A model generated the notes under the pieces. That model had not been told where the DNA came from. It searched no databases and saw only the letters and a program-made list of their open reading frames with translations. From positions 13,156 through 77,155 of the forward strand of contig CAYOEM010000012.1 in NCBI GenBank assembly GCA_964402975.1: a stretch of 64,000 nt of DNA, written 5' to 3'. Both the position numbers and the translations under genes were made by a program. Of the stretch, positions 24,293 to 33,671 are shown in pieces. The stretch comes from CAMDKS01 sp964402975. GTDB lineage: Bacteria; Bdellovibrionota_B; Oligoflexia; Oligoflexales; RGVZ01. The first letter of the stretch is position 1; each line of letters opens with the position of its first letter.

Positions 24293-24751
24293 ATGAAAGC
24301 AAGAAAATGGTTTCGAGCAGTTGGATTGTTCTTCGTATTTTTTTCAACCTCAGGCATTTGGACGCTTGCCATGGCCAGTGATGGTGGAGGTGTCCCAAGT
24401 GGCAAGATCGTGGAGTCTGCAATGGTGATCCAGCCTGAGGTGGAGCGCATCAATGGTGGCTTCAACCCAGAATATTTTGGCTACAGAGTTGAGGGGCTTG
24501 TGCTGAAGGGGCCTAATGATTGTGCTGCAAGGGGAGCAAGCGTCGCTATTCAGTCGTACGTGGATAATGGCGTTCTATATCTCGTGCCGGCGCGATTATT
24601 GGATTCTGAATTTGACTGGGTATGCCCGAGCGTCAGCCAACCCATTTTCGAGTTGACTCATGTGGAGGTGCGTTACTCACGTAAAGAGGTGCAGAAAGTG
24701 GTGATACGAAATGTTGGTCAAGACCTGGAAGAAATGGCGTTTATCCCATAG
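24293..24751 (+). CDS. Hypothetical secreted protein
   Basis: The ATG at 24293 follows GAGGAGGTC by seven bases; the open frame upstream, through the hairpin, is not coding. The product is 152 residues: a basic start, a hydrophobic segment (VGLFFVFFSTSGIWTLA) and a cleavage site near AMASDGG, then a soluble domain with two cysteines (NDCAAR, DWVCPS). No family is recognised. The next gene, a 59-residue ORF, starts 44 bp downstream behind a strong site, so the two are probably one transcript. Confidence 0.65.
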   Translation: MKARKWFRAVGLFFVFFSTSGIWTLAMASDGGGVPSGKIVESAMVIQPEVERINGGFNPEYFGYRVEGLVLKGPNDCAARGASVAIQSYVDNGVLYLVPARLLDSEFDWVCPSVSQPIFELTHVEVRYSRKEVQKVVIRNVGQDLEEMAFIP

Positions 24752-24795
24752 AGATATCTATAAAACGGGCGATCTCATCATAGGAGGATGACACC

Positions 24796-24975
24796 ATGGA
24801 TGGATTTCATTCAACGTTGGATTTGATGAGTTACTTTGACATTGATTTTAGGGATTTGAAGTACGCCGCCATTGGTGAAATGGTGGAGAAAGTTGGGGTT
24901 TACCCAGTCGATCACTATATAGAGGGTCTCACGAATTTCGTGGAGGTTGATTCGGCAATGAGACACCTAGAGTAA
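24796..24975 (+). CDS. 59-residue acidic small protein
   Basis: A short frame (MDGFHSTLDLMSYFDIDFRD to the end VDSAMRHLE) behind a near-perfect ribosome site, TAGGAGGATG, five bases before the ATG. It is acidic, with no signal peptide or cysteine. The strong site, the clean stop at 24973-24975 and the terminator 32 bp later argue that it is real. I know no relatives. Confidence 0.6.
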   Translation: MDGFHSTLDLMSYFDIDFRDLKYAAIGEMVEKVGVYPVDHYIEGLTNFVEVDSAMRHLE

Positions 24976-25006
24976 GGATTTTGAATGTTAAGACTAACTT
25001 GGGCCT

Positions 25007-25042
25007 GAGACCCGACGTCATACTTCGGGTCTCTTATTTTTT
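25007..25042 (+). terminator. Rho-independent terminator
   Basis: GAGACCCGA pairs perfectly with TCGGGTCTC (9 bp), followed by TTATTTTTT. It ends the transcript of the genes at 24293 and 24796. Confidence 0.85.
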
Positions 25043-25127
25043 GCGCTTCAAACACTCAGACCTTCCAGTCTTATTTTAATTTTTTGCGTCATTTGATATA
25101 CTGAAAAAGAAGTCATTTGGAGCGTAA

Positions 25128-25874
25128 ATGCAGATTAAATCACCTGTTCCCTGGTTCATTTGCCTCATGCTCGCCGGTTGTTCGTCTAAACCAGACGGAC
25201 CGAGCTTGGCGGACGAGTTGATTGCCGTCCAGGTCTCTGATAATCAACAGCGGTGTATCGTCAAAGAGTCCGCTCTTATGCGATGCGAATATGAGTCGTG
25301 GGGGTCGGAGAAGATCGTAGTTAAAATGGAAGGTAGCAAAGCCACTTATCATAATGTCAGTTCAAAAGAGCTTGGTGTACAGTTTGAATTGGACGACCGA
25401 TTTCCTTCTTTGAATTACAAAATCGGGCGCGACAAGGATTTACTTTATACGCAGCTCGAGCAGTCCGGATACTGCGCATTTTCCGAAGTTGAGACGGAAA
25501 AGAAAGACGATAAGAAATCAAAAAAGTCTCACGGGCTACCGCGTACGTTGTTTATTCCTGCGATGGTCACCACTGGTCTGACGGATGACGGCGTCGTGTT
25601 CCTGCGCAAGTGGTCCTTAAAGAAATCATCAAAGAAAAAGCAGCCTGATCAGGGGGAATCTCGTCCGGCGGGATTTGGTCCGGCTCAACAGACTATCTCT
25701 CCTCAAGCTAATTCCGAACACGAGCAATTAACGCTTGATTGCGTTGTCGCATCGCGCGGTAGCGACGAGCTGGGTCCTGCGCCGGTGGATAAGGATAAAA
25801 GCGATGTGAGATCAAAGCCGCACCCATCAGATTCGCCTTCCGTTGAGGGTGGAAAATCTAAATCTGAAGACTAA
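25128..25874 (+). CDS. Hypothetical lipoprotein with charged low-complexity tail
   Basis: A protein of 248 residues. MQIKSPVPWFICLMLAGCSS gives a lipobox (MLAGC, Cys18). GGAG precedes the ATG. The mature part has a beta-rich region up to about residue 120, two Lys/Asp-rich patches (EKKDDKKSKKSHG, KKSSKKKQ) and a C-terminal acidic/serine-rich tail (DKDKSDVRSKPHPSDS), which is probably disordered. No known family. It converges with the beta-helix cytochrome gene at a 3-bp gap. Confidence 0.65.
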   Translation: MQIKSPVPWFICLMLAGCSSKPDGPSLADELIAVQVSDNQQRCIVKESALMRCEYESWGSEKIVVKMEGSKATYHNVSSKELGVQFELDDRFPSLNYKIGRDKDLLYTQLEQSGYCAFSEVETEKKDDKKSKKSHGLPRTLFIPAMVTTGLTDDGVVFLRKWSLKKSSKKKQPDQGESRPAGFGPAQQTISPQANSEHEQLTLDCVVASRGSDELGPAPVDKDKSDVRSKPHPSDSPSVEGGKSKSED

Positions 25875-25877
25875 TGC

Positions 25878-27305
25878 CTAGTTTAGTTTCAGAATATATT
25901 CAGCCACCGCCTTTAGTTTTTCATCGCCAAGGTAAGCCTGTGGCGGCATCTGCGGAAAACCGCTTCGAACTTTTATGGGAGCCTTGGCGAAATTAACGAT
26001 GCCATCAGGGTTATCTTTGTACTTGGCTTGAATTTCTTTTATAGGTGGACCAATCAACTGATAGTTCACTGCATGACAACCTGCACAAATGGCGGCATAC
26101 GTTTGCTCGCCCAGGTTTTTGGAAGATGTGTATGGTAGTTTGCTGGAATCGACCAGCATGGTTTTAGGTGGATCTGACAGGGAGGCGTCGGCGCATTTTC
26201 CAAAGTGCTCAGTGTCGCGAAGTTTGAGACTTTCCGGTTGGTATATGCAAAGATCTTTGCCTTCCTTTGTGCCGACCACGTCACCGCCGCGGGGAATGAC
26301 TCCTTCATCGGCTCCCTCTGGGATTCCTGTGCTAATAATCTGCTTGATCAGATAGCGTGTCCAGATGACTAGGTCAGCAAACGACTTGGTACCGTTGCGG
26401 TAGAAAAGATTTTTAAGCACTTTTACCCGGTCCGGATTTGGCTCAACCTGCGGGTCTTTAGCCATGTGGGGGATGGCACCGTGATGGGCGATGATCAGTC
26501 CGGCAAGGCTATTGTCACGAATAATGTTGTTTTCAAATATGACGTCGTCAGCAGCAAGTACGATAGCACCAGAGCCAGGCGGTACACTTGCTACAATAGA
26601 ACCTTTGGCTCCAAAGTTCATGATGTTATTGCCCGATATCAGGTTGTTTCTAACAATGATGTTGCCGCTAGACTTTTTGGGCAGCTCTGGGAGGGTGAAC
26701 ACGAGGATGCCGCTGGTGTTTCTGTAGACATAGTTATTTTCAATGAGCACATCGTGAGAATTTTCTGACTCGATGCCGGCCACATTGTCGTAGGCTTCAT
26801 TGCGCCGAACATCCGTGTACTGACACATGCCGATATAAATTCCCGCGTCAGCAATTCCAAAGGTCACGCTGTCTTCAACCACAACATTGCGACCAAGGGT
26901 TGGGTAGATGCCGTAAATCCCCGTTTTTTCGACAATCAAGTGACGTATCGTCACATTATCGGCAGCCTGTGTCGTGACGCCGTTGGCTTTGTAGTTCTTA
27001 ATGTGAAGCCACTCGACCGTAAAACCTGAGCCAGAGGCGATTATCCCGTCGTTAAGTTTATTTTTGCCGTCCAACACAGGCCACTCACCCGCATTAACGT
27101 AGCCTCTTAGGGTGATGTTTGGTTTATCGATGATGAGATTTTCATGGTAGACCGCTGGCGGGATTAGAATCGTATCGCCAGGAGTAGCTCGGTTGATCGC
27201 CTCTTGAATTTTCTCACCTGGCTTTACATTTAGCTCAGCGGCTTGCAAGGGAAGATGAAGGAGAAGTGAAATGGTCACTAAGAAGAGTTGTTTCATTGAT
27301 TTCAT
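25878..27305 (-). CDS. Secreted parallel beta-helix protein fused to cytochrome c domain
   Basis: A protein of 475 residues with a signal peptide (SLLLHLPLQAAE). Residues ~30-300 are right-handed beta-helix repeats (IQEAINRATPGDTILIPPAVY, then repeated N-x-I-x-x-N-x-I patterns such as VLIENNYVYRNTSGI and VIFENNIIRDNSLAG), as in NosD/pectate-lyase-type proteins. The last ~90 residues are a mono-haem cytochrome c: CAGCH haem site and a Met ligand in the FPQMPP loop. It lies 24 bp downstream of a MauG-type peroxidase in the same operon. It is probably periplasmic and takes electrons from or to the peroxidase; the substrate is unknown. Confidence 0.85.
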   Translation of the reverse strand: MKSMKQLFLVTISLLLHLPLQAAELNVKPGEKIQEAINRATPGDTILIPPAVYHENLIIDKPNITLRGYVNAGEWPVLDGKNKLNDGIIASGSGFTVEWLHIKNYKANGVTTQAADNVTIRHLIVEKTGIYGIYPTLGRNVVVEDSVTFGIADAGIYIGMCQYTDVRRNEAYDNVAGIESENSHDVLIENNYVYRNTSGILVFTLPELPKKSSGNIIVRNNLISGNNIMNFGAKGSIVASVPPGSGAIVLAADDVIFENNIIRDNSLAGLIIAHHGAIPHMAKDPQVEPNPDRVKVLKNLFYRNGTKSFADLVIWTRYLIKQIISTGIPEGADEGVIPRGGDVVGTKEGKDLCIYQPESLKLRDTEHFGKCADASLSDPPKTMLVDSSKLPYTSSKNLGEQTYAAICAGCHAVNYQLIGPPIKEIQAKYKDNPDGIVNFAKAPIKVRSGFPQMPPQAYLGDEKLKAVAEYILKLN

Positions 27306-27329
27306 ATCCTTGTCTCTTATGATGGGCGA

Positions 27330-28403
27330 CTAATCAACGGTAACAGGTTTCAGGCCAGAGGGTAGGGACTTTGGTATTTTAACCCGCCAACTGTCATCAG
27401 TGAGAGCCCCTAAAAAGTCCACTAACTCCTGCTGTTCGGCACTTGTTAAGCCGATTGGCCTGACATGCCAGTGGGTGTCTTTTCCTGAAATGCCGATTTT
27501 CGAGCGCCCGCCGCCATCATTATAAAACTTTACCACATCTCGTAAGGTTTCAAAGGCGCCTCGGTGGGTGTAGGGTCCGGTCTTGGCTATTTGGCGAAGA
27601 GTTGGAACTTTAAGCGGGCGGGATTCCCCGGGCGCTCCGACCGTCAATATCTGATGATTGGTGAATAGCGGTGGTGTATGGCATTCGGCGCATCTGGTCG
27701 TAAATGATCTAAAAAGTTTGAGGCCTCTGACTTGGCTGTCGCTGAGAGCGGCCGAATCCCCAAGAATATATCGGTCATAGGGCGCGGTAAAAGTGATCAG
27801 AGATTTCTGAAAGCTGTCCAGCGCAGAGACGAGCTCAACCCAGTTGATTGCGTTCTGGGTGCTGCGATCAGAGCGTGTAGCAGCAAAGAGTGATTTGTAA
27901 GATTCGTTTTGATTCAGTCGATCTAATACGGATTCAAGGGACGCGTTACCCATCTCTGCCGGAGATAGCAAGGGCTCTTTAATTTGATCGGAAGCTGTCT
28001 CAGCGCGTCCATCCCAAAAAAAACGAGGGTTATATGCGAGATTAATGAGCCCCGGTGAACTACGTAGGCCATCGCGTGAGCCGGAGAATGCTTTACTGGG
28101 CTGATGGCAGCTGGCACATGCCATAGTCCCATCTTTTGAAAGAATCGGATCGAAAAAAAGGAGGCGACCAAGATCAATTTTTCTAGGATGGAGTTTTATC
28201 TCTTTTGGATCGATTTTCCAGAGACCGTGGTAACCAGCGTTAACCTCCCTGTAAGGCTGCACGGGACGACAGAAACCTTGCGCGTCTTGGTAGAGACCAG
28301 TTTGTGGGCATTTCGTGGATAGCTGGTAATCTAATTCGGCCGCCAACGTCGAGGAGCCAAGTGTGGTAAGGATGATAAGTGCTAAAGAAAGAGTGTGGAT
28401 CAT
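27330..28403 (-). CDS. Di-haem cytochrome c peroxidase (MauG/CcpA type)
   Basis: A protein of 357 residues with a signal peptide (ALIILTTLGSSTLAAE). Two haem-binding motifs, CASCHQPSKAF and CAECHTPPLFTN, are spaced as in bacterial cytochrome c peroxidases. The stretch around NLAYNPRFFWDGRAET is the family's first-domain signature, and TGPYTHRGAFETLRDVV is that of the second. It would reduce peroxide or oxidise a partner protein in the periplasm. The downstream partner, a beta-helix cytochrome, starts 24 bp later, so the two very probably work together. Confidence 0.9.
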   Translation of the reverse strand: MIHTLSLALIILTTLGSSTLAAELDYQLSTKCPQTGLYQDAQGFCRPVQPYREVNAGYHGLWKIDPKEIKLHPRKIDLGRLLFFDPILSKDGTMACASCHQPSKAFSGSRDGLRSSPGLINLAYNPRFFWDGRAETASDQIKEPLLSPAEMGNASLESVLDRLNQNESYKSLFAATRSDRSTQNAINWVELVSALDSFQKSLITFTAPYDRYILGDSAALSDSQVRGLKLFRSFTTRCAECHTPPLFTNHQILTVGAPGESRPLKVPTLRQIAKTGPYTHRGAFETLRDVVKFYNDGGGRSKIGISGKDTHWHVRPIGLTSAEQQELVDFLGALTDDSWRVKIPKSLPSGLKPVTVD

Positions 28404-28498
28404 AGCCTTATGGTGTCGAATACTTGTGAGACAGAGACTCTAGACACCACGTTATTTTAGCAAATAAAAAACTACATTGCAGGTCTTGAAAATCGCTA

Positions 28499-29779
28499 TT
28501 AGGCCGCCGCGTCTATCGAATCAACCTTTTGCTTACTAGAGAGTTCTCCGACCAACCAAGCCTCCATAGCGCCTTTGCCTTTGACAGAAATGACACCTAC
28601 CGGCTTAAGATGAAATCGAGAGCCGAGAAGACTCATCGTGTCCGCGGTTATCTGGATGCCGCCGATTGGGGCTAAAGACTCCATGCGACTGGCCGTATTC
28701 ACGGTGTCTCCCCATAAGTCGTACGCATAGCGGCTTTCGCCGATGACGCCCGCTACGACTGGACCGGAATTTATGCCAATCCTTATTTCTACAGGTCGAC
28801 CATTTAGATCCAGCGTCTTGACAAATTTTTTGATCGCTAACGCAAGTTTGACAATTCGCACGGCATGATCGCTAGCTGGCGATGGCACTCCGCAAACGGC
28901 CATGTAGGAATCTCCAATGGTCTTTATTTTTTCACAACCATGTTCAGCTACTAGTTTATCAATCATAGAAAATGTTTGACTGAGCCACTCAACAAGCGCT
29001 TCCGGTGTCATCATTGAAGAGGCCAGCGTAAAATTGGCAATGTCACAAAAAAGTACGGATACGTTATCAACGCGCCTTGCTGGCGATTCATGATTTGCTT
29101 TTAGCTCGTTTGCTATTGGTAAAGGAAATGTGCGTTCAATAAGTCGCTCTGCACGTTTTTTTTCCTCGTTCAAAAGCTTTTCTTGAAGAAACGATCGGTA
29201 GACATAGTTCTCACCAATAATAGCGCCTAATGCTCCCATAGCGTAGGCACCACCAAGTGCCATGAGGTAGGTGTACCATGTACCTTGGCTAACGTCTTTA
29301 ATCGCAAGTAGTCCAAAAAAACCGAGACAGTATACAGCGCCGATAAACAGTGCATCTTCCTTAAACATGACAAAAAATGACATCATAAACATCAATGTCA
29401 TTGCGGGGACCGCAGCATCGGCTGGCACGCCCTGGTCAGAAGCAAAATACCATATCGCTATATAACTATTTAAAACCAAAGACATCGCAGCGATGAAAAT
29501 TGGTCGAGGGTACTTCTGCAACTGTGGATGATTGATCTTCAAAAGCATGATGCCGGCAATCGAAATTATGACAACGGTCAAACGTATAGCCCAAGTCATG
29601 GGGTAGTTGTTTGGCGCGATATAAAAGTAATCGGCAAGCCCGGCGAAAAAATATATGCTAATACCTAGCCATGAGTCCCGAATTAGTGAACGCCGAGTTG
29701 AGTCGATAAGATAATTATAAAAGCCTTCAGGGCGGGTAATTTTGTACACAAGAGGTCTCCAACGCAGGTAGGCAAGCAT
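28499..29779 (-). CDS. Membrane-anchored class III adenylate cyclase
   Basis: A 426-residue protein. Six hydrophobic segments fill residues ~30-200, then a short coiled linker (LLNEEKKRAERLIERT) and the cyclase homology domain. The domain has metal-binding Asp residues in VSVLFCDIANFT and KTIGDSYMAVCG. The Lys of EKIKTIGD and the Asp of YAYDLWGDTVNTASRM are the pair that selects ATP, and the Asn/Arg of VNTASRME complete the site. It is therefore a cAMP-forming enzyme. The membrane domain may sense a signal or simply dimerise it. Monocistronic; the ribosome site is weak. Confidence 0.9.
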   Translation of the reverse strand: MLAYLRWRPLVYKITRPEGFYNYLIDSTRRSLIRDSWLGISIYFFAGLADYFYIAPNNYPMTWAIRLTVVIISIAGIMLLKINHPQLQKYPRPIFIAAMSLVLNSYIAIWYFASDQGVPADAAVPAMTLMFMMSFFVMFKEDALFIGAVYCLGFFGLLAIKDVSQGTWYTYLMALGGAYAMGALGAIIGENYVYRSFLQEKLLNEEKKRAERLIERTFPLPIANELKANHESPARRVDNVSVLFCDIANFTLASSMMTPEALVEWLSQTFSMIDKLVAEHGCEKIKTIGDSYMAVCGVPSPASDHAVRIVKLALAIKKFVKTLDLNGRPVEIRIGINSGPVVAGVIGESRYAYDLWGDTVNTASRMESLAPIGGIQITADTMSLLGSRFHLKPVGVISVKGKGAMEAWLVGELSSKQKVDSIDAAA

Positions 29780-29900
29780 CGGACGTTATTTCTAACGCAT
29801 TAATCCATCCCGGGATTTAAAGACAAAAAATCCGAGAAAAATCTTGAATATCAGCAACTAATCCAGAAGGTAATAGACCCCTTTCGGGCGTTCTCATTCT

Positions 29901-31892
29901 CTACCAAATCGTCACCCTCTTATCAGGGTCCAGCCAGAGTTTATTTCCCGCTTTGCAGCTAAATTCCTCGGCAAACCCAGTTTGATGTTTCATTTGCTCA
30001 TTAACTCGGGCCTCACCTACAGCATGTGGGTCGGTTTTTAGACGCATTTCCCGAAACTTTGGACGAATGGTTTCGCACCATAGTCTGGCGTACTGAATAT
30101 AGAAGCCTCGCTTTAGCTCATGTTTGCCAAATCCCCCGGGGAACGCCGCATCCCAAGCGAACGTCAAGCCGGACAGGTCGGCCATGTTTTCACCAAGAGT
30201 CAGTTTACCGTTGTGACCAATGGCATTGAACTGCTCAACAAGTCGATCGCCTCGGCTCATGAATGTCTTAACTTCATCGTCTTTCATCCATTGGCGAAGT
30301 TTACCGTATTTGTCGTAGCGAGATCCCTTGTCGTCAATCCCATGACCGATCTCATGGCCGAGTACCACGCCAACAGCTCCAAGGTTGATTTCATCAGGCG
30401 CATTCACGTCAAAGAATGGATATTGCAAGATTCCAATGGGCATTACGAATTTATTGGACGTCGGATTGTAGTAGGCATTCACAGTCAGTGGGCCCATGCC
30501 CCAGATGTCCGGGTTTCTAGGCTTTGAAATCCTTTGGAGCATCTTTTCCCGGCGTTTTGTATTGACCATAAAGCGGTTTGAGAGTGGTTTATCCTTCTGA
30601 TAAGTGCCGGGTAGATTGAAATCCCACTCTTCGTCATTCGAAGGCTTCACAAGTTGAAGTTTCATGACTTTGACCTTCTCAATTCCCTCTTTTCTGGTCT
30701 CTGGGCTGAGCCAATTACTTTGCTCCATGCGGGCGATGATGGCACTTCGGATTTTTTCACCAAGCCCAACAATTTTTTCTGACGGAAAGTTCGGGAATAC
30801 AACGTCAATCATCTCAGCATCTAGCTCGCGACCGAATCGGTCCATCACAAAATCAGTGCAACGCTCCTTGCGGGGTGATCTCTTTGCAGGGCCGCCTAGG
30901 TATTTATGTCGGAAGTCGAACCATTTTTTGAAAAATTTTGGATTAGAATCATCAAGAAACTTCGACACAGTTGACCATGCCAAGTGGTCTTTCAGCGCGG
31001 CCAATTTGGTCTCATCAGACGCAGCACTGGCTAGATAATCGGTCAACCACTTCATAGCTGCCGGTGAGAAGTCACGAATTTGAACTGTCTCAGGAACGTC
31101 TTTCAGCAGGTATTCAAGGCCTATTCCAGGATACTTTTTAAGAAGATCTTGCCGCGTAACATATACCCGTTTTGTAAGGAGTTCCCTAAATTCGGCGGGT
31201 AGGGGGAATACCTGCGCATAAGACTTTTCGAGTTCAAATAACGCTGCCGCCCGCTTTTCTGGTTTATCGAGATTCACGGCCTCAAAGAAATCAGTCATGA
31301 CGCTCTGAAAATCTTTTACGAGATCTTTGTTGTCATAGTAGGAACGCTCTGGGAGCGTCATAAAGTCTGGGAGCATGTAAACATCACTCTCCAGGGGCTT
31401 GTCCTGATTCGCGATGTCGCCAAAGTCCCAGACGTCGGCTCGGCCAGCAGCATATTGTTTGGCATTGAAAGCATTATAGTCGGCTGGCGTTTTAATGTTG
31501 GCGATTGCAGACAGAGTTTCTTTGATAACTGATTTTTCTTCCAAGATCGAGGCGGGGACATTCATGCAGGCGTCATAAACGGTCTTCAAGGTTTGTCGAC
31601 GCTCTGTGAGGGGAGTTTTTGACTTGCTTAGATCTTCGAGAAATTTTTCTTTTTTCTTGAGGAGCCGCTCACTAGAGTCTGAGAATGAGAATGTATGCTT
31701 TGATCGATCATCCCGTAGTTTAAATTCAGAGAGCGCTTCACTACATGCATAGGCATAAAAATCGTCGCAAGGATTCACTTTGTCATTAACCGGAAACTCT
31801 CTGCGCTCAGGGATTTCGCTCGTGGGTGTTTTTTTTGATTTCGCAAATGTCGCTGTAGAAACAGCAAGAAATAAAAATATAAAAAAGCGCAT
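29901..31892 (-). CDS. M13 family zinc metallopeptidase (neprilysin/PepO-like)
   Basis: The product is 663 residues from the ATG at 31892, which follows GGAGGCACCC. MRFFIFLFLAVSTATFAKS is a signal peptide. The active site is complete: VVLGHEIGHGID (HExxH) with the third zinc ligand in ENMADLSGLTFAW, plus the substrate-positioning NAYYNP near residue ~480. The C-terminal FAEEFSCKAG...LWLDP segment is also typical. It should degrade peptides outside the cytoplasm. Length is normal for the family. No operon partner. Confidence 0.93.
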   Translation of the reverse strand: MRFFIFLFLAVSTATFAKSKKTPTSEIPERREFPVNDKVNPCDDFYAYACSEALSEFKLRDDRSKHTFSFSDSSERLLKKKEKFLEDLSKSKTPLTERRQTLKTVYDACMNVPASILEEKSVIKETLSAIANIKTPADYNAFNAKQYAAGRADVWDFGDIANQDKPLESDVYMLPDFMTLPERSYYDNKDLVKDFQSVMTDFFEAVNLDKPEKRAAALFELEKSYAQVFPLPAEFRELLTKRVYVTRQDLLKKYPGIGLEYLLKDVPETVQIRDFSPAAMKWLTDYLASAASDETKLAALKDHLAWSTVSKFLDDSNPKFFKKWFDFRHKYLGGPAKRSPRKERCTDFVMDRFGRELDAEMIDVVFPNFPSEKIVGLGEKIRSAIIARMEQSNWLSPETRKEGIEKVKVMKLQLVKPSNDEEWDFNLPGTYQKDKPLSNRFMVNTKRREKMLQRISKPRNPDIWGMGPLTVNAYYNPTSNKFVMPIGILQYPFFDVNAPDEINLGAVGVVLGHEIGHGIDDKGSRYDKYGKLRQWMKDDEVKTFMSRGDRLVEQFNAIGHNGKLTLGENMADLSGLTFAWDAAFPGGFGKHELKRGFYIQYARLWCETIRPKFREMRLKTDPHAVGEARVNEQMKHQTGFAEEFSCKAGNKLWLDPDKRVTIW

Positions 31893-32088
31893 GGGTGCCT
31901 CCAAAGACTAAATGCTAGGTCTGACAAGATAGCCTTTTTTTGTGCGTTAGCCTAGAGGCTCACCGAGTTAGTCTGCGTAAAAAAAGTGCCAGTATTCTGA
32001 CCTCGGCTACACTACCTATAAGCTTCTTATAGAATTATGTATAATATGAAACCATCGCAATTTCGAAGACAGAATATGGATTTTTCCG

Positions 32089-33618
32089 ATGTGGATTTTG
32101 TTTCGTGTCGCCATGTTTTTTGTGGGAATGAGCTACCGCTTTTTTGCTCTTTCACTTTTTAACGCCCGCTTTACGGCACATCCTATTGGCGTGTCACTCT
32201 ATGTGAAAAATGAGCAATCCAGACCAAGTCAACAAAGCTCAAAAGTTTATCTAAAGATAAAATCTCGCCTTTTTTTTCGAATTGTCCCCGAAAGCGCGTC
32301 ACTGAGCTGGTACAAATCCATGGGGTTTGGGCGAGAACTAGAGGTTGGAGAGAAATCGTTTGACGATACGTTTTATGTAGCAGCAGAAAATCCTGGAATC
32401 GTCATGAAGCTACGCGGCGATTCTGAGCTCAGAGCGACGTTTTTGAAACTATATTCTCTAGGGTTCACCCGGTTTATTTCAGACGGGTTTGGACATTTGC
32501 TCATTGAGAATCCCAATGAGATGTTTCAAGAGTCCGATGAATACATGCGCGATTTTCTCAAAATCAAAAACGCGCTAGACATAGTCCCTACTTCATCATT
32601 TTTGTCCAATCCTAATGTCCTTTCGACCCTGGCGATTGAGATTGTTGGGTATGGCATGGCTATTTATGCCTACTCGTTTCCATTGTTATCCATATTTGAT
32701 GGCGTTACTCATCTGAATTCAGCCGACTATATTATTAAAGGTTTTTTTACGTCTCTTACTTTGATTCTCGCTTGGTTTGTTGTTTTGTTTGGATTCCTTC
32801 GGCGCTCTGCCCGAGGTCTGATTTTTTTCTATGATTGCACCCTTCCTTATTGTCTCGTTGCTCTAGTCTCAGGATTTTATTTGTTCGGTGACTTAAATCA
32901 AGCGCTTGATAAGAGTGCCGATTCGTTAAATATTGCCAAGGTTGAAAACAAATTTTCACGTACTTCGGCGCCCCCCGGCCGGCGAAGGGTTCATTTTTAC
33001 TTGGTGTTAAATTACACGGCAAACCCAAACCAATTGCCAAAAGAGTACGCTGTTGATCAGTCAACATATGACAACTTTTCAAAAGGTGATGGCATTGAAA
33101 TTACGGTACGCAATGGGTTCTTTAATAGTCCTTATGTAGAGGGTGAGCGTGCTATTCCAAGCCCTGACATCATGAGTGCGTCCACTAATGTGACATATCA
33201 ACGGGCTCGGGATTTAGCCCGTTGGATTCCAACCCTTAATCCAAAAGGCGAACTCACTGGAGCAGTCTCGTGGGTGGAGGAAAAGTATCCGAGTGGAAAA
33301 ATCCGACAGCGGGAGCCTTTCGTGCAAAACACTCGCCATGGCACAGCAACCTATTGGCATGAGAATGGAGTAATCTATGCGAATATAAGTTGGCGTAATG
33401 GTAAGAAGCATGGACGGGTAAAAATTAGTTTTCCTAGTGGCAGCATTGAACAGTCCTTAAATTACCGCGAGGGGCAATTACACGGGCTTTGTGCCTGGTA
33501 TGACCGAGATGGGCGAGTGACTCACATGGCTCTTTATGATAACGGAGACGTCATTAGTGCGGATATGAAATTTCTGTCGGAGATTGCAAAAGAGGTGGGT
33601 GGAGCTGGACTGCGGTGA
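32089..33618 (+). CDS. Membrane protein with C-terminal MORN/YwqK-type repeats
   Basis: A protein of 509 residues of mixed build. The N-terminal ~160 residues look soluble after an initial hydrophobic stretch (RVAMFFVGMSYRFFALSLF). Three transmembrane helices occupy ~185-285. The C-terminal ~120 residues contain YwqK-like repeats of the type YPSGKIRQREPFVQNTRHG and WHENGVIYANISWRNGKKHG. These beta-strand repeats (MORN_2) bind surfaces or peptides in other proteins. The start is uncertain because no good ribosome site is visible. No recognised family over the full length. Confidence 0.6.
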   Translation: MWILFRVAMFFVGMSYRFFALSLFNARFTAHPIGVSLYVKNEQSRPSQQSSKVYLKIKSRLFFRIVPESASLSWYKSMGFGRELEVGEKSFDDTFYVAAENPGIVMKLRGDSELRATFLKLYSLGFTRFISDGFGHLLIENPNEMFQESDEYMRDFLKIKNALDIVPTSSFLSNPNVLSTLAIEIVGYGMAIYAYSFPLLSIFDGVTHLNSADYIIKGFFTSLTLILAWFVVLFGFLRRSARGLIFFYDCTLPYCLVALVSGFYLFGDLNQALDKSADSLNIAKVENKFSRTSAPPGRRRVHFYLVLNYTANPNQLPKEYAVDQSTYDNFSKGDGIEITVRNGFFNSPYVEGERAIPSPDIMSASTNVTYQRARDLARWIPTLNPKGELTGAVSWVEEKYPSGKIRQREPFVQNTRHGTATYWHENGVIYANISWRNGKKHGRVKISFPSGSIEQSLNYREGQLHGLCAWYDRDGRVTHMALYDNGDVISADMKFLSEIAKEVGGAGLR

Positions 33619-33671
33619 CCGGCAAAACCAGCTTAAATCCATAAACTATATCGGCATATCGACTGTTAGAT

